From DASPNH01 sp035626675 (lineage in GTDB: Bacteria; Desulfobacterota; Binatia; UBA1149; CAITLU01): a DNA stretch of 64,000 bases. Below are positions 8,105-16,817 of this stretch, one piece after another. The stretch lies in contig DASPNH010000220.1 of assembly GCA_035626675.1 (NCBI GenBank), positions 1 through 64,000 on the forward strand, written 5' to 3'. A program made the position numbers and the translations under genes. Below the pieces are notes generated by a model. The model was not told the origin of the DNA, did not search any database, and was given only the letters and a program-made list of their open reading frames with translations. How positions within the stretch are numbered: position 1 is the first letter of the stretch; every line of letters starts with the position of its first letter.

Positions 8105-8986
8105 CTATCGCATCCGGACGTCGAGCAGGTCGCGCAGGCCGTCGCCCAGCAGGTTCAGTGCCAGCACGAGCGAGGTGATGGCAAGCCCCGGAGCCACCGT
8201 CAGGTGCGGCGCTTCGATCAGGAAGGAGCGGCCGTCGGCGAGCATCGATCCCCACGACGGCGTCGGCGGCTGCACTCCGAGGCCGAGAAAGGACAGGCTG
8301 GCCTCTGCCACTACGGCCCCGGCCATTCCGAAGACGGCCTGCACCAGCAGCGGCGAAATCGTAAGCGGCAGCACGTGGCGCAGCAGCACGCGCCAGGGCG
8401 GCGCGCCAAGGGCGATCGCCGCCTCGACGTGCTCGCGCCCGCGCAGTGCCATGACCTCGGCCCGCGACACCCGCGCATAACCGGTCCATCCGATCACCGA
8501 CAGCGCCAGCACCACGTTGCCGATGCCTGGCCCCAGCGCTGCGGCAAGCGCGATGGCCAGGAGCAGGCCAGGAAAAGCCATCAGCACGTCGACGATCCGC
8601 ATCAGCCAGAAGTCGAGGCGGCCGCCGGCAAAGCCCGCGATCGATCCGACGGCGACGCCGATGACCACGGAGAGCAAGACCGTAGCCGACGCCACGCCGA
8701 GCGACACGCGCGCTCCGTGCATCAGCCGCGCGAGCACGTCGCGGCCGAGCTTGTCCTGTCCGAGCAGGTGCGAAGAGCCCGGAGCGCCGAGGCCCTGCTC
8801 GAGCGCGATCGTGTGCGGCGGCGCCGGAGCCAGCACATCGGCGCCCGCTGCGGCCAGCGAAACCACCGCGATGACCGCAGCGCCGAACAGAAGAGAGACC
8901 GCGGTGCCACGCCTGATGCGCGCAGCGCGTCGGCCTTGCATCGTGGCCATCGCTGCGGGAGCCGCCGGTTCGCCGGAAGCCGTCAC
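8105..8986 (-). CDS. Peptide/nickel-type ABC transporter permease (DppC-like)
   Basis: A 293-residue inner-membrane permease. It carries the DppC hallmark LGQDKLGRDVLARLMHGARVSL after the first helix and the EAA loop VEAAIALGAPPWRVLLRHVLP. The GTG start at 8986 overlaps the stop of the DppB-like gene (GTGA), so translation is probably coupled. The C-terminus has the usual NLLGDGLRDLLD. No ATPase (DppD/F) gene and no binding protein adjoins; a family 5 binding lipoprotein sits about 19 kb away at 28010-29587. The transported solute (peptide, nickel or other) is unknown. Confidence 0.85.
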   Translation of the reverse strand: MTASGEPAAPAAMATMQGRRAARIRRGTAVSLLFGAAVIAVVSLAAAGADVLAPAPPHTIALEQGLGAPGSSHLLGQDKLGRDVLARLMHGARVSLGVASATVLLSVVIGVAVGSIAGFAGGRLDFWLMRIVDVLMAFPGLLLAIALAAALGPGIGNVVLALSVIGWTGYARVSRAEVMALRGREHVEAAIALGAPPWRVLLRHVLPLTISPLLVQAVFGMAGAVVAEASLSFLGLGVQPPTPSWGSMLADGRSFLIEAPHLTVAPGLAITSLVLALNLLGDGLRDLLDVRMR

Positions 8987-9921
8987 GGCACGGCCTCGCG
9001 CAGCCGTGGATGCACCAGTGCCTGCGCCAGGTCGGTGGCCAGATTGACCAGAACGTAGACGCCGGCGATGGTCAGCACCGCTCCCTGCACGACGGGATAG
9101 TCGCGTGACTGGATCGCTTCGACGACCAGGCGGCCGAGTCCGGGCCAGGCAAAGATGGTCTCGGTGATCACCGACCCTGCCAGCACGGCGCCGAGCTGCA
9201 GCCCGATCAGCGACAGCACCGGGACCATCGCGTTGGGCAGCGCGTGCCGCACCAAGACGCGTGCATCGCCCAGGCCCTTGGCCCGCGCGGTGCGCACATA
9301 CTCTTCGCTCATGGTCTCGAGCATCGCTGCGCGCGTCATCCGAACCAGGATTCCGCTCATGCCGCTGCCGAGCGTCAGCGCGGGAAGGACCAGGTGCGCG
9401 GCCGTTGCGTCGCCGGCCACCGGTAGCCAGCCGAGCTGGATGGAGAACAGCATCACCAGCATCGGTCCGAGCCAGAAGTTGGGGACGGCCACGGCCGACA
9501 GGCTCGCGGTCAGGGTCAGGCGATCGAGCAGCCCGTGCGGCCGCCACGCAGACAGCACGCCGAGCGGTATGCCGAGCAGCGCCGCGATGATGGCAGCCGC
9601 CAGACCCAGCCGCAGCGTGGCGGGAGCGCGCTCGACGACGAGCTCGGCCACCGGGCGGCCGCTTCGAACCGAACGCCCGAGGTCGCCGCGGACGAGGCCT
9701 CCCATGTAGGCGCCGTACTGGATCAGCAGCGGACGATCCAGGCCGAGCCGCGCCCGCAACTCGACGCGGTCTGCGGCGGCCGCGGTCTCGCCGAGAAGCA
9801 CGTCGACCGGATCTCCGGGAACCGCGTGCAGCACCGCAAAGACCAGCGTGCACACGCCGATGGCGGTGGGAACGGCCAGAGCGAGCCGCCGCAGTATCGC
9901 TTTCGGCAGCGCGCCCATCAT
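8983..9921 (-). CDS. Peptide/nickel-type ABC transporter permease (DppB-like)
   Basis: A 312-residue inner-membrane permease with the DppB-family N-terminus (LVFAVLHAVPGDPVDVLLG), the block ARLGLDRPLLIQYGAYMGGL, and the EAA loop EEYVRTARAKGLGDARVLVRHALPNA. The chosen ATG (9921) gives MMGALPKAILRRLALAVP, with a basic n-region and first helix. A start at 9990 would add 23 residues unlike the family. It is first in a three-gene minus-strand unit with the DppC-like permease and a porin, divergent from the YihY gene 151 bases away. Confidence 0.85.
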   Translation of the reverse strand: MMGALPKAILRRLALAVPTAIGVCTLVFAVLHAVPGDPVDVLLGETAAAADRVELRARLGLDRPLLIQYGAYMGGLVRGDLGRSVRSGRPVAELVVERAPATLRLGLAAAIIAALLGIPLGVLSAWRPHGLLDRLTLTASLSAVAVPNFWLGPMLVMLFSIQLGWLPVAGDATAAHLVLPALTLGSGMSGILVRMTRAAMLETMSEEYVRTARAKGLGDARVLVRHALPNAMVPVLSLIGLQLGAVLAGSVITETIFAWPGLGRLVVEAIQSRDYPVVQGAVLTIAGVYVLVNLATDLAQALVHPRLREAVP

Positions 9922-10072
9922 TCGCTGCTCTTGCGGAGCAACGAGTGCGGCGATCCGAGAGAGCGATCGTCGTTGCACGTCTGCCTGCACGCGGTCTGGT
10001 GCCCCAGCCGCGGTGCGAAAGTGCTCGCGGTGGTTGCCAAACGGCTTCGCACCCGGCTTAAGTCGAGCATCG

Positions 10073-11386
10073 ATGGCATCGTCGGGCGGCTACACATTCG
10101 GCCTCGGACAAATGCTCGAGCATTTCCTCTGGCGCGATCCCGAACAGGAGGTCTCCTCGGCACGCCGCTGGAGCGTCAAGTCGGCACGCGTGGCCTGGTT
10201 CGCTGGCCAGGGTTTCCTGCGCGACCAGTGCGCGCTGCGCGCAGCGGCGCTGACGTACGCGAGCCTTCTGGCTCTGGTTCCGGTGATGGCGGTCTCCTTC
10301 GCGTTCCTGCGCGGCATGGGCTGGACCGGCGATCGTCTGGAGGCGGCGCTGCTGCACCGCTTCACCCTGATGTCGCCCGAGGCCATCGATACCATCGTCT
10401 CCTATGTCGACAATACCAGCATCACCGGCCTCGGGGTGATCGGTGCGGTGTTCGTCGTGATTTCCTCGGTCTCGGTCATGGCCCAGGTCGAGCAGTCGCT
10501 CGACGTCATCTGGGGCAATGCGCAGCCGCGCGGGATCGTTCGGCGCAGCGCCGATTATCTGGCGCTGCTGGTGGGTGCGCCCATCCTGCTTGCGGCCGCA
10601 ACCAGCGTGACGGCTGCGCTCAAGACCAACTCGATGCTGGCATGGCTGTCCAGCCTCGGCGGGGCAGGGGTGCTGATGCACGTGGGCACTTCGCTGCTGC
10701 CCTACCTCGTGCTCTGTGCGCTCTTCACGTTCCTCTACACGTTTCTGCCCAATGCCAGGGTACGGCTTTTTGCCGCCGCGGCCGGCGGCATCGTTGCCGG
10801 GGTCGGGTGGCAGCTGACGCAGTCGGCGTATCTGGCCTTCCAGTTCGGGATGGCCAACTACAACGCGATCTACGGAACGCTGGCGCAGCTGCCGGTGCTG
10901 ATGGTGTGGATGTACACCAGCTGGACCATCGTCCTGGCCGGCGCCGAGGTCTCGGCGGCGGTGCAGAACCTGACGGCGCTCAGCCGCAAGCGCCGCAACA
11001 AGGACCTGACCATCGCCGAGCGCGAAACGCTGGCATTGGCGATGGTGACCGAGATGGCGGCGGCAGCCTACGAAAAGCGCGAGGTTCCGACGCTCGAGAG
11101 CATCTCGGCCTCGCTGGACGTGCCGGTAAGGGAGATCAACGAGGTCGCGTGCGTTCTGGCCCAGGCCGGCCTCGTGCATTTCGGCGGGGAAGAGCAGTCG
11201 CGCGTGTTCCTGACGCTGTCGCCCGGAAGCATTCGTGTGGTGCGAGTCCTGGAGGCGCTGCGCGGCGAGAAGAACGCGGACAAGCGCAAGGTGGATGCCC
11301 GCGTTCGCGAGCTGCTGGCGCGCCTGCACGGCGCCCGCGAGAATTCCCTGGACGGAATGACGCTGGCCGATCTCGTCGATCGCTGA
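10073..11386 (+). CDS. YihY/BrkB family membrane protein with C-terminal winged-helix-like domain
   Basis: A 437-residue inner-membrane protein of the YihY/virulence-factor-BrkB family, whose function is unsettled (it was once mistaken for RNase BN). The helical core holds the family blocks RAAALTYASLLALVPVMAVSF, GVIGAVFVVISSVSVMAQVEQSLD and YGTLAQLPVLMVWMYTSW. After the membrane region, residues about 310-420 (ERETLALAMV...EINEVACVLAQAGLVHFGG) look like a small winged-helix module, seen in many family members. ATG 10073 was chosen as the first ATG before the conserved region; ATG 10112 (MLEHF) is a shorter option. A strong palindrome lies 14 bases after the stop. Confidence 0.8.
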   Translation: MASSGGYTFGLGQMLEHFLWRDPEQEVSSARRWSVKSARVAWFAGQGFLRDQCALRAAALTYASLLALVPVMAVSFAFLRGMGWTGDRLEAALLHRFTLMSPEAIDTIVSYVDNTSITGLGVIGAVFVVISSVSVMAQVEQSLDVIWGNAQPRGIVRRSADYLALLVGAPILLAAATSVTAALKTNSMLAWLSSLGGAGVLMHVGTSLLPYLVLCALFTFLYTFLPNARVRLFAAAAGGIVAGVGWQLTQSAYLAFQFGMANYNAIYGTLAQLPVLMVWMYTSWTIVLAGAEVSAAVQNLTALSRKRRNKDLTIAERETLALAMVTEMAAAAYEKREVPTLESISASLDVPVREINEVACVLAQAGLVHFGGEEQSRVFLTLSPGSIRVVRVLEALRGEKNADKRKVDARVRELLARLHGARENSLDGMTLADLVDR

Positions 11387-11400
11387 CGGCGCAGAAACCG

Positions 11401-11451
11401 GGTCAGGTACGCAAGCGTGAATCAGGGCGATTCACGCTTCCGTACCTGACC
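11401..11451. repeat. Near-perfect long inverted repeat between convergent genes
   Basis: Two 23-base arms (11401-11423 and 11429-11451) are reverse complements except for one central position, with a 5-base loop. The outer ends read GGTCAGGTACG and CGTACCTGACC. It lies in the 73 bases between the YihY stop and the stop of the minus-strand beta-helix gene. It lacks a T-run, so it is either a bidirectional hairpin terminator or a REP-like palindrome. No second copy is visible in the window. Confidence 0.85.
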
Positions 11452-11459
11452 ACCCCATG

Positions 11460-12521
11460 TCACTGGATGCAGGGATCGTTGGCGCTGCGGAACGTGTTGT
11501 CGTTCCAGGTGGCGCCGGCGCAGTTCGTGTTGTCGCGGATGTCATGCGTGCCGCCGCTCTCGAGCGCGACGCTGCGCGAGATCGAATGCACGTTTCCGGC
11601 ATCGACCTGGATGCCGTTCCCGCCGTTGCCGATGGAACGGACGCCGGTGACGGTAGATGCGGCCTCCTGCAGGAGGACGCCGTCGCCGCCGTTGTTGACG
11701 GCAGTCGAGTCGCTCAGGCGCGTGGCGTCGCCGAAAATGTCGTATCCGCGCTGGCCGTTGTTGTCCGACTCGGCCGCCGAAATGGAGTTGCCCGCACCGT
11801 TGACCTCGAAGCCGTCACCGAGGCCGCGGATGGCCGAGCAGTCCTTCAGGCTGTTGTTCGCGCCGTTGAGCACGATGCCGCCGTTGCCGCTCGTCACCGC
11901 TTCGCAGTCCTGGATCTTGTTGTTCGATCCATTGACGATGATGCCTTCCTTGGTCGAATTGACGGCAGTCATGCGCGTGACCTTGTTGGAGCTGCCCTCG
12001 AGGATGATGCCCTCGTCATCGGAGCTCGAAGCGGTCAGGCCGCTGAGCTTCCCCTTGTTGCCGAAGATGTGGAAGCCGGTGCCGCTGTTGGTCACCACGA
12101 TATCGGTGAGCCTGTTGAGGTCCGAGCCGGTCAACACTTCCACACCCTTGCCGCTGTCGACGCCGCCCTTGATCGCGATCGACGTCACCGAATGCTTGCC
12201 GGTGCCGCCGAGGCGCAGGCTGTAGGCATCGCACCCGCGAATCGAGCCGCCGCTGACGTAGGCACCGCTGCCCAGGACGTCGACGCCGTTGGACGGACTG
12301 GTGCTGTCGCACTGGATCTGGTGGCCGTTCAGATCGACCTTGGCCGGGCCGATGATCGTCAGCGCCGCCGAGACGCTGTCGGTGCACGGACCGATGTCGG
12401 CGGTCAGGGTCACCGTCTCGTTGGGGCCGATGGTGTCGCCGCAGACCTGGGCCGGGGCAGGCGTGTTCGAAGCAAGCAGCAGCAGTGCGGACAGCGATGC
12501 GATCGAGATCGTTTTGCTCAT
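11460..12521 (-). CDS. Secreted right-handed parallel beta-helix protein
   Basis: A 353-residue exported protein. A signal peptide (MSKTISIASLSALLLLASNTPAPA) precedes about twelve irregular repeats of 22-24 residues with the pattern of NosD/pectate-lyase-like beta-helices (for example NKIQDCEAVTSGNGGIVLNG and NSLKDCSAIRGLGDGFEVNG). Asn ladders and regularly placed Gly support the fold. The opening CGDTIGPNETVTLTADIGPC and the final Cys pair in DNTNCAG...NDPCIQ probably form disulfides. AGAGGAG stands just upstream of ATG 12521. No catalytic residues are recognisable. A second member of the same kind lies at 24291-25061. Confidence 0.75.
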   Translation of the reverse strand: MSKTISIASLSALLLLASNTPAPAQVCGDTIGPNETVTLTADIGPCTDSVSAALTIIGPAKVDLNGHQIQCDSTSPSNGVDVLGSGAYVSGGSIRGCDAYSLRLGGTGKHSVTSIAIKGGVDSGKGVEVLTGSDLNRLTDIVVTNSGTGFHIFGNKGKLSGLTASSSDDEGIILEGSSNKVTRMTAVNSTKEGIIVNGSNNKIQDCEAVTSGNGGIVLNGANNSLKDCSAIRGLGDGFEVNGAGNSISAAESDNNGQRGYDIFGDATRLSDSTAVNNGGDGVLLQEAASTVTGVRSIGNGGNGIQVDAGNVHSISRSVALESGGTHDIRDNTNCAGATWNDNTFRSANDPCIQ

Positions 12522-12583
12522 GTTCTCCTCTTTGCCGGCAGATGCCGTTCCTTTCCCGTCGGCCGCCGCCGACATTGCCGAGA

Positions 12584-15500
12584 TCAAGGCGCAAGCTCCG
12601 AAGGCAGGCACACGACCGATTCCTTTGCGGCCACAGCCGCGCCCTGCTGATAGGCGTCGGCGATGTTGACAGTGGCGGTTGCGTGCTTGGGCTCGCCCCT
12701 GGCGCTCTTGGCGCCATAGCACACCAAATATCCGTGATCATTCTTGATGCCGGCGCCGGCCACGTCGACCGGCGAGCACAGGAACTTCGGCTTCTTGATG
12801 TCCAGCACGCGCTCTGGCGAGGCCGGAGAAAGCTCATCGCGCACCGAAAGCTGTGTCTGCTTGGGCACGCCGAGAGTCCCCTTGGTCACGACCGCCTTGT
12901 AGCACTTGAAGCTGTCGACGTCGTGGCCGTCGAACGGCGGCGGCGCGGGCTGGACTGCGAAATCTGCCGCGGCCGGCGTCAGCAGCAGCGCAGGCGAGAT
13001 CGTGTCCAGATGAATGGTCCCCAGGTCGTTGGTCAGCACGAGGTCGCTGCGACGGGCGTGCGTGAAGGACGCATAGGTCTCGTCGATGGAATAGCCGTGC
13101 AGGAACGTCGCAGCATCGATGACCACTTCCTCGTCGATCTGCGCCGGTGAGCACAGCGGCCCCGTCTTGTAGAGATCGAAGAAGCGCAGGCCGTCGAGCT
13201 CGTCGTCGAAGACGATGCCCGTGACCGGCTCGAACGGCGGGCTCTTGGCCTTGTAGCACAGGAAGCCGTCCTGACAGTTGTCGGGCTCGGGCATCCCGCC
13301 CTGACAGATGCCCTCCAGGCAGGTCTCCTCGGCCGTGCAGGTGTCGCCGTCACTGCAGGCCGAGCCGTCGACCGCCAGCTCATCGGCAGGACAGGTGTCG
13401 GCCACGCCGTCGCAGCTCTCGGCCGCATCGCAGGTATGCGCGGCAGCGCGGCACACCGAGGTCTTCTTGAGGTCGGCGGGGCAGGTGATGCCCACTCCGT
13501 CGCAGTTGTCGGCCTGGTCGCAGATGCCGGCGGGAGCGCGGCACTGCGTATCGACGCCTGCCACTGCGTCGGCGCACTCGAAAGACTCGCCGTCGCAGGT
13601 GTCGGCGGCGTCGCAGACATCGGCAGCCTCGCGGCACGGCGTGCCTGCCTGCGCCGGGGCGTCGGCAGGACACTCGAACGAAGTGCCGTCGCAGCTTTCG
13701 GCCGCGTCGCAGACCGTTGCTGCTTGGCGGCACGCGGTGCCCGGGACGGCCGGAGAATCGGCGGGGCAGGCGAAGTCGCTGCCGTTGCAGCTCTCCTCGG
13801 CGTCGCAGTCGCTGGCCGAGGTGCGACAGCTCGTGCCCGATGCTGCGGGCGAGTCGGCGGGGCAGCTCTGCCCCGCGCTGCCCGTGCACTGCTCGGCGGC
13901 ATCGCACAGGTCGGCGGCGCTTCGGCACGTCGTCTCGCTCGAAGCGACGACATCGGCCGGGCATGTGGCACCGGGCACGCTCGTGCACGTCTCGGAAGGA
14001 TCGCAGACGTCGCCCGATCCGCTGCGGCAGGTGGTGGCGGTGGAGGCGACGACATCGGCCGGACAGGCCTGGCCCGCATCGCCGGTGCACGTCTCGTCGG
14101 GATCGCAGACGTCTCCGGAGCCTGCGCGGCACAGCGTTGCCGGCGAGGCCACCGTGTCTGCCGGGCAGGCCGCGGCCGCGCCGGTGCAGGTCTCGTCGGG
14201 ATCGCAGACGTCGCCCGATCCGGTGCGGCACGTGGTCCCAGCGGCGACGAAATCGTCGTCCGGACACGTCTGCCCGCTCTGGCCCGTGCAGCTTTCGGAG
14301 ACGTCGCAGATGTCCGCGCCGGCGCGGCACTCGGTTCCCGCGCCGGCGACGACATCGGCCGGGCAGGTCGCGCCGACGTTGCCCGTGCACGTTTCATCGG
14401 CATCGCAGACGTCGCCCGAGCCGCTGCGGCAGGTCTTGCCCGCAGGTGCCACGGAGTTGGAAGGACACGCCTGGCCGGCAATGCCGGTGCACGTCTCGCT
14501 GGGATCGCACACGTCGCCCGAGCCGGTGCGGCACACCGTGGCGGCGCCGGCGATCACGTCGGCGGGGCATGCGCCGGCGCTGCCCGTGCACGTCTCGTCG
14601 GCGTCGCAGACGTCGCCGGATCCTTGACGGCAGAGCGTGCCCGAGGAAACGAAGCCGCATGTGCTGGTGCAGCACGAGCTGCTCGTGCCGTTGATGGCGC
14701 CCGTGTCGCACGATTCCTTGGTCTCGACGATGCCGTTGTCACACACCGGCAGGGGCGCGATCGACCAGCTCTCGCCGTCGACGTTGTCGTCGAGGATCTT
14801 TCCGTTGCACGTCAGCGGCGTGGCGGTGGCCGAGGATCCTCCGGCACTCTGGAAGCCGATGGTGGTTCCTTGTCCGCCGGTCGACGGCTGCACGGTGCGG
14901 TACTTGACGCTGATCGTTCCCGAGCGCTGGTGCACCTGCACCTGAACGCCCAGGTCGTCGATGCCGTCGTCGCCGCTGGTGACCATGTCGAGCGAGAAAT
15001 CCGCGATGAAGGTCTGATTGGTGCCCTGGCCCACCGTGCCGTAACGCACGCCGTTGGTCACCGTCTGCATGTCGTTCCAGTAGGCGGCAAGGAACGGATT
15101 GGTGTGCGCCGAGGTCGGCAGGCAGTCGTTGGTCGGATCGCTGGTGCCCGAGGTGTTGCCGCCGAACTCCATCCATCCGTTGGTCGAGAGCGTCACGGTC
15201 TGGTAGCTGACGCCATCGATGACGATCGCAAACTCCATGTCCACGGTCACCGTGGCGTCATTGCCCGAGAGCGTGAGCATGTCGGGGAAGTTGCCCGTGC
15301 TGAAGTCGTCGCTCGAGAAGTTGGTCGCGGCATGCAGCGACATCGCGCCGAGGGATCTGCGGTGGACCGAGAACCACTCCTTGTCGATCTGGTTGTCGTC
15401 CAGGATGCGGCCGTTGCAGGTCAGCGGATATCCCACGGCCGATGCCCCGCCGTCGCCCTGAAAGCCGATGGTCGCGCTCTGACCGGTGGCCAGGGCCTGC

Positions 15501-16651
15501 GCCAGGCGATAGCGCACGCTGATCAGGCCCGAGCGCTCGTGGACCTGCACCTGGGCCTCGACGTCGTCGTTGCCGTCGTCGCTGCTGGTGACCAGGTCGA
15601 GCACGAAGTCGACGACGTAGACGCGATTGGGACTGGTGCCGGTCACGCCATAGCGGATGTTCTCGTTGACCGTGCGCATGTCGTCCCAGTAGACGGCCAG
15701 CAGCGGATTGGTGTGCACCGAAGAGGGCAGGCAGTTGTTGGAATCGTCGCTGTCGCCGGCGGTGTTGCCGCCGAACTCGATCCAGCCGTTGCTGGAGATC
15801 GCCAGCGTGCTGTAGGTCGTCCCTTCGATGTTGACGCTGAAGGGCATGGTCGCCGTGGCGGTGACGTCGTCGCCCGACAGCGTGGTGAATCCGCTGATGT
15901 CGTCGGCGCTCAGCGCCATCGAGCCGGCAAGCGTGAACAGGCCCGGATTGCGCACGTCGATCGAGAAGCCTTCGCCGACGTGGTTGTCGTCGAGGATGCG
16001 CGCGTTGCATCCGATGGGATAGGACTCGGCCACCGTCGTGCCGGACTGAAAACCGATGGTCGCCGTCTGCGCTCCCGACAATGCCTGGGTGTCGGTGTAC
16101 TTGACCATGACGAGACTGGAGCGTTCGTGGATCTGCACCTGCATGCGCACGTCGTCGGCTCCGTCGTCGCTGCTGGTCTTGGTGTCCAGGAAGAAGTCGA
16201 CGAGGAAGGTGCGGCTGCCGCTGCTGCCGACGGTACCGTACTGTACCTGGCTGGCACCGGCCGTCTGCATGTCGTCCCAGTAGGCGGCCAGGAACGGATT
16301 GGTGTGTGCGCTGGTGGGCAGGCAGTCGTTGGTGGGATCGCTGTCGGCCGCCGTGTTGCCGCCGAACTCGAGCCAGCCGTTGGTCGAGATGGCAACCGTG
16401 TTGTAGCTGGTGCCGTCGATGCTGATGCTGAACGGCATCGTCGCGGTCTGTACGACGTTGTCGCCGCTGAAGCCGAGCAGGCTCGGAATGTTGCCGGTGT
16501 CGATGTCGTCGGGGCTGTGAGCCATCCAGCCGCCGATGCTGACGGCGGCGTGGGCGGGGCCGGAGCCGCATGCGAGCAGCATGAGCGCCGCCGAGGCGGC
16601 AGCCAGCGCCTGGCCGAACCTGCGGCCGGCAATGCGAACGTCGAAAAGCAT
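12584..16651 (-). CDS. Giant secreted protein: three beta-modules plus about 14 disintegrin-like Cys repeats
   Basis: A 1,355-residue exported protein. After a signal peptide come three tandem modules of about 195 residues (roughly 36-238, 239-432, 437-630), each with NGWxEFGGNT, a block like LPTSAHTNPFLAAYWDDMQT, and a C(N)xRILDDN end. They resemble nidogen-like extracellular modules. A Cys-rich array follows (about 670-1115) of 13 full and one partial unit of 30-34 residues, consensus CRxGSGDVCDxxETCTG then CPAD. The last 240 residues form a domain with two FxCYKA segments. AGGAGGGG precedes ATG 16651. The protein is probably surface-exposed and disulfide-rich; its function is not known, and adhesion is only a guess. 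Confidence 0.75.
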   Translation of the reverse strand: MLFDVRIAGRRFGQALAAASAALMLLACGSGPAHAAVSIGGWMAHSPDDIDTGNIPSLLGFSGDNVVQTATMPFSISIDGTSYNTVAISTNGWLEFGGNTAADSDPTNDCLPTSAHTNPFLAAYWDDMQTAGASQVQYGTVGSSGSRTFLVDFFLDTKTSSDDGADDVRMQVQIHERSSLVMVKYTDTQALSGAQTATIGFQSGTTVAESYPIGCNARILDDNHVGEGFSIDVRNPGLFTLAGSMALSADDISGFTTLSGDDVTATATMPFSVNIEGTTYSTLAISSNGWIEFGGNTAGDSDDSNNCLPSSVHTNPLLAVYWDDMRTVNENIRYGVTGTSPNRVYVVDFVLDLVTSSDDGNDDVEAQVQVHERSGLISVRYRLAQALATGQSATIGFQGDGGASAVGYPLTCNGRILDDNQIDKEWFSVHRRSLGAMSLHAATNFSSDDFSTGNFPDMLTLSGNDATVTVDMEFAIVIDGVSYQTVTLSTNGWMEFGGNTSGTSDPTNDCLPTSAHTNPFLAAYWNDMQTVTNGVRYGTVGQGTNQTFIADFSLDMVTSGDDGIDDLGVQVQVHQRSGTISVKYRTVQPSTGGQGTTIGFQSAGGSSATATPLTCNGKILDDNVDGESWSIAPLPVCDNGIVETKESCDTGAINGTSSSCCTSTCGFVSSGTLCRQGSGDVCDADETCTGSAGACPADVIAGAATVCRTGSGDVCDPSETCTGIAGQACPSNSVAPAGKTCRSGSGDVCDADETCTGNVGATCPADVVAGAGTECRAGADICDVSESCTGQSGQTCPDDDFVAAGTTCRTGSGDVCDPDETCTGAAAACPADTVASPATLCRAGSGDVCDPDETCTGDAGQACPADVVASTATTCRSGSGDVCDPSETCTSVPGATCPADVVASSETTCRSAADLCDAAEQCTGSAGQSCPADSPAASGTSCRTSASDCDAEESCNGSDFACPADSPAVPGTACRQAATVCDAAESCDGTSFECPADAPAQAGTPCREAADVCDAADTCDGESFECADAVAGVDTQCRAPAGICDQADNCDGVGITCPADLKKTSVCRAAAHTCDAAESCDGVADTCPADELAVDGSACSDGDTCTAEETCLEGICQGGMPEPDNCQDGFLCYKAKSPPFEPVTGIVFDDELDGLRFFDLYKTGPLCSPAQIDEEVVIDAATFLHGYSIDETYASFTHARRSDLVLTNDLGTIHLDTISPALLLTPAAADFAVQPAPPPFDGHDVDSFKCYKAVVTKGTLGVPKQTQLSVRDELSPASPERVLDIKKPKFLCSPVDVAGAGIKNDHGYLVCYGAKSARGEPKHATATVNIADAYQQGAAVAAKESVVCLPSELAP
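13270..14645 (-). repeat. DNA array encoding 13-14 Cys-rich repeats
   Basis: About fourteen imperfect 93-102-bp tandem units encode the Cys-rich repeats of the giant secreted protein. Units nearest the N-terminal modules (first to seventh) are most alike, sharing GSGDVCD and ETCTG; those toward the C-terminus have drifted to forms such as CDAAESCDG. This gradient fits repeated internal duplication with newer copies at the N-terminal side. Confidence 0.75.
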
Positions 16652-16817
16652 GAAGCCCCTCCTGCGAGCGACGGTTATCGCCCGCCTCGCCCTCGTAAAC
16701 CAGGACAGAAGTGGCCCCTCCATTGATGCCGGGATTGGACATGGCCGCTCCTGCCACCGGTTCGTACCATCGGACGTGGAGGCGCGACCGTGCGCCGCCT
16801 CCCCAAAGGAGGGCCTC

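Noticed and set aside
10034..10073. TTGCCA and TTAAGT 18 bases apart before the YihY start considered as a promoter
   Set aside because: The -10 box is weak and lies only nine bases from the chosen ATG; too little support to list.
13270..14645. Regular short repeats considered as a CRISPR array
   Set aside because: The units are coding, in frame and about 100 bp with gradual divergence; there are no constant repeats with unique spacers and no cas genes.
13436..16726. A 1,096-codon open frame on the plus strand opposite the giant Cys-repeat gene
   Set aside because: It is Arg/Ala/Gly-rich with no domain, signal or start context, and mirrors the periodic codons of the repeat gene. High GC makes such antisense frames common.
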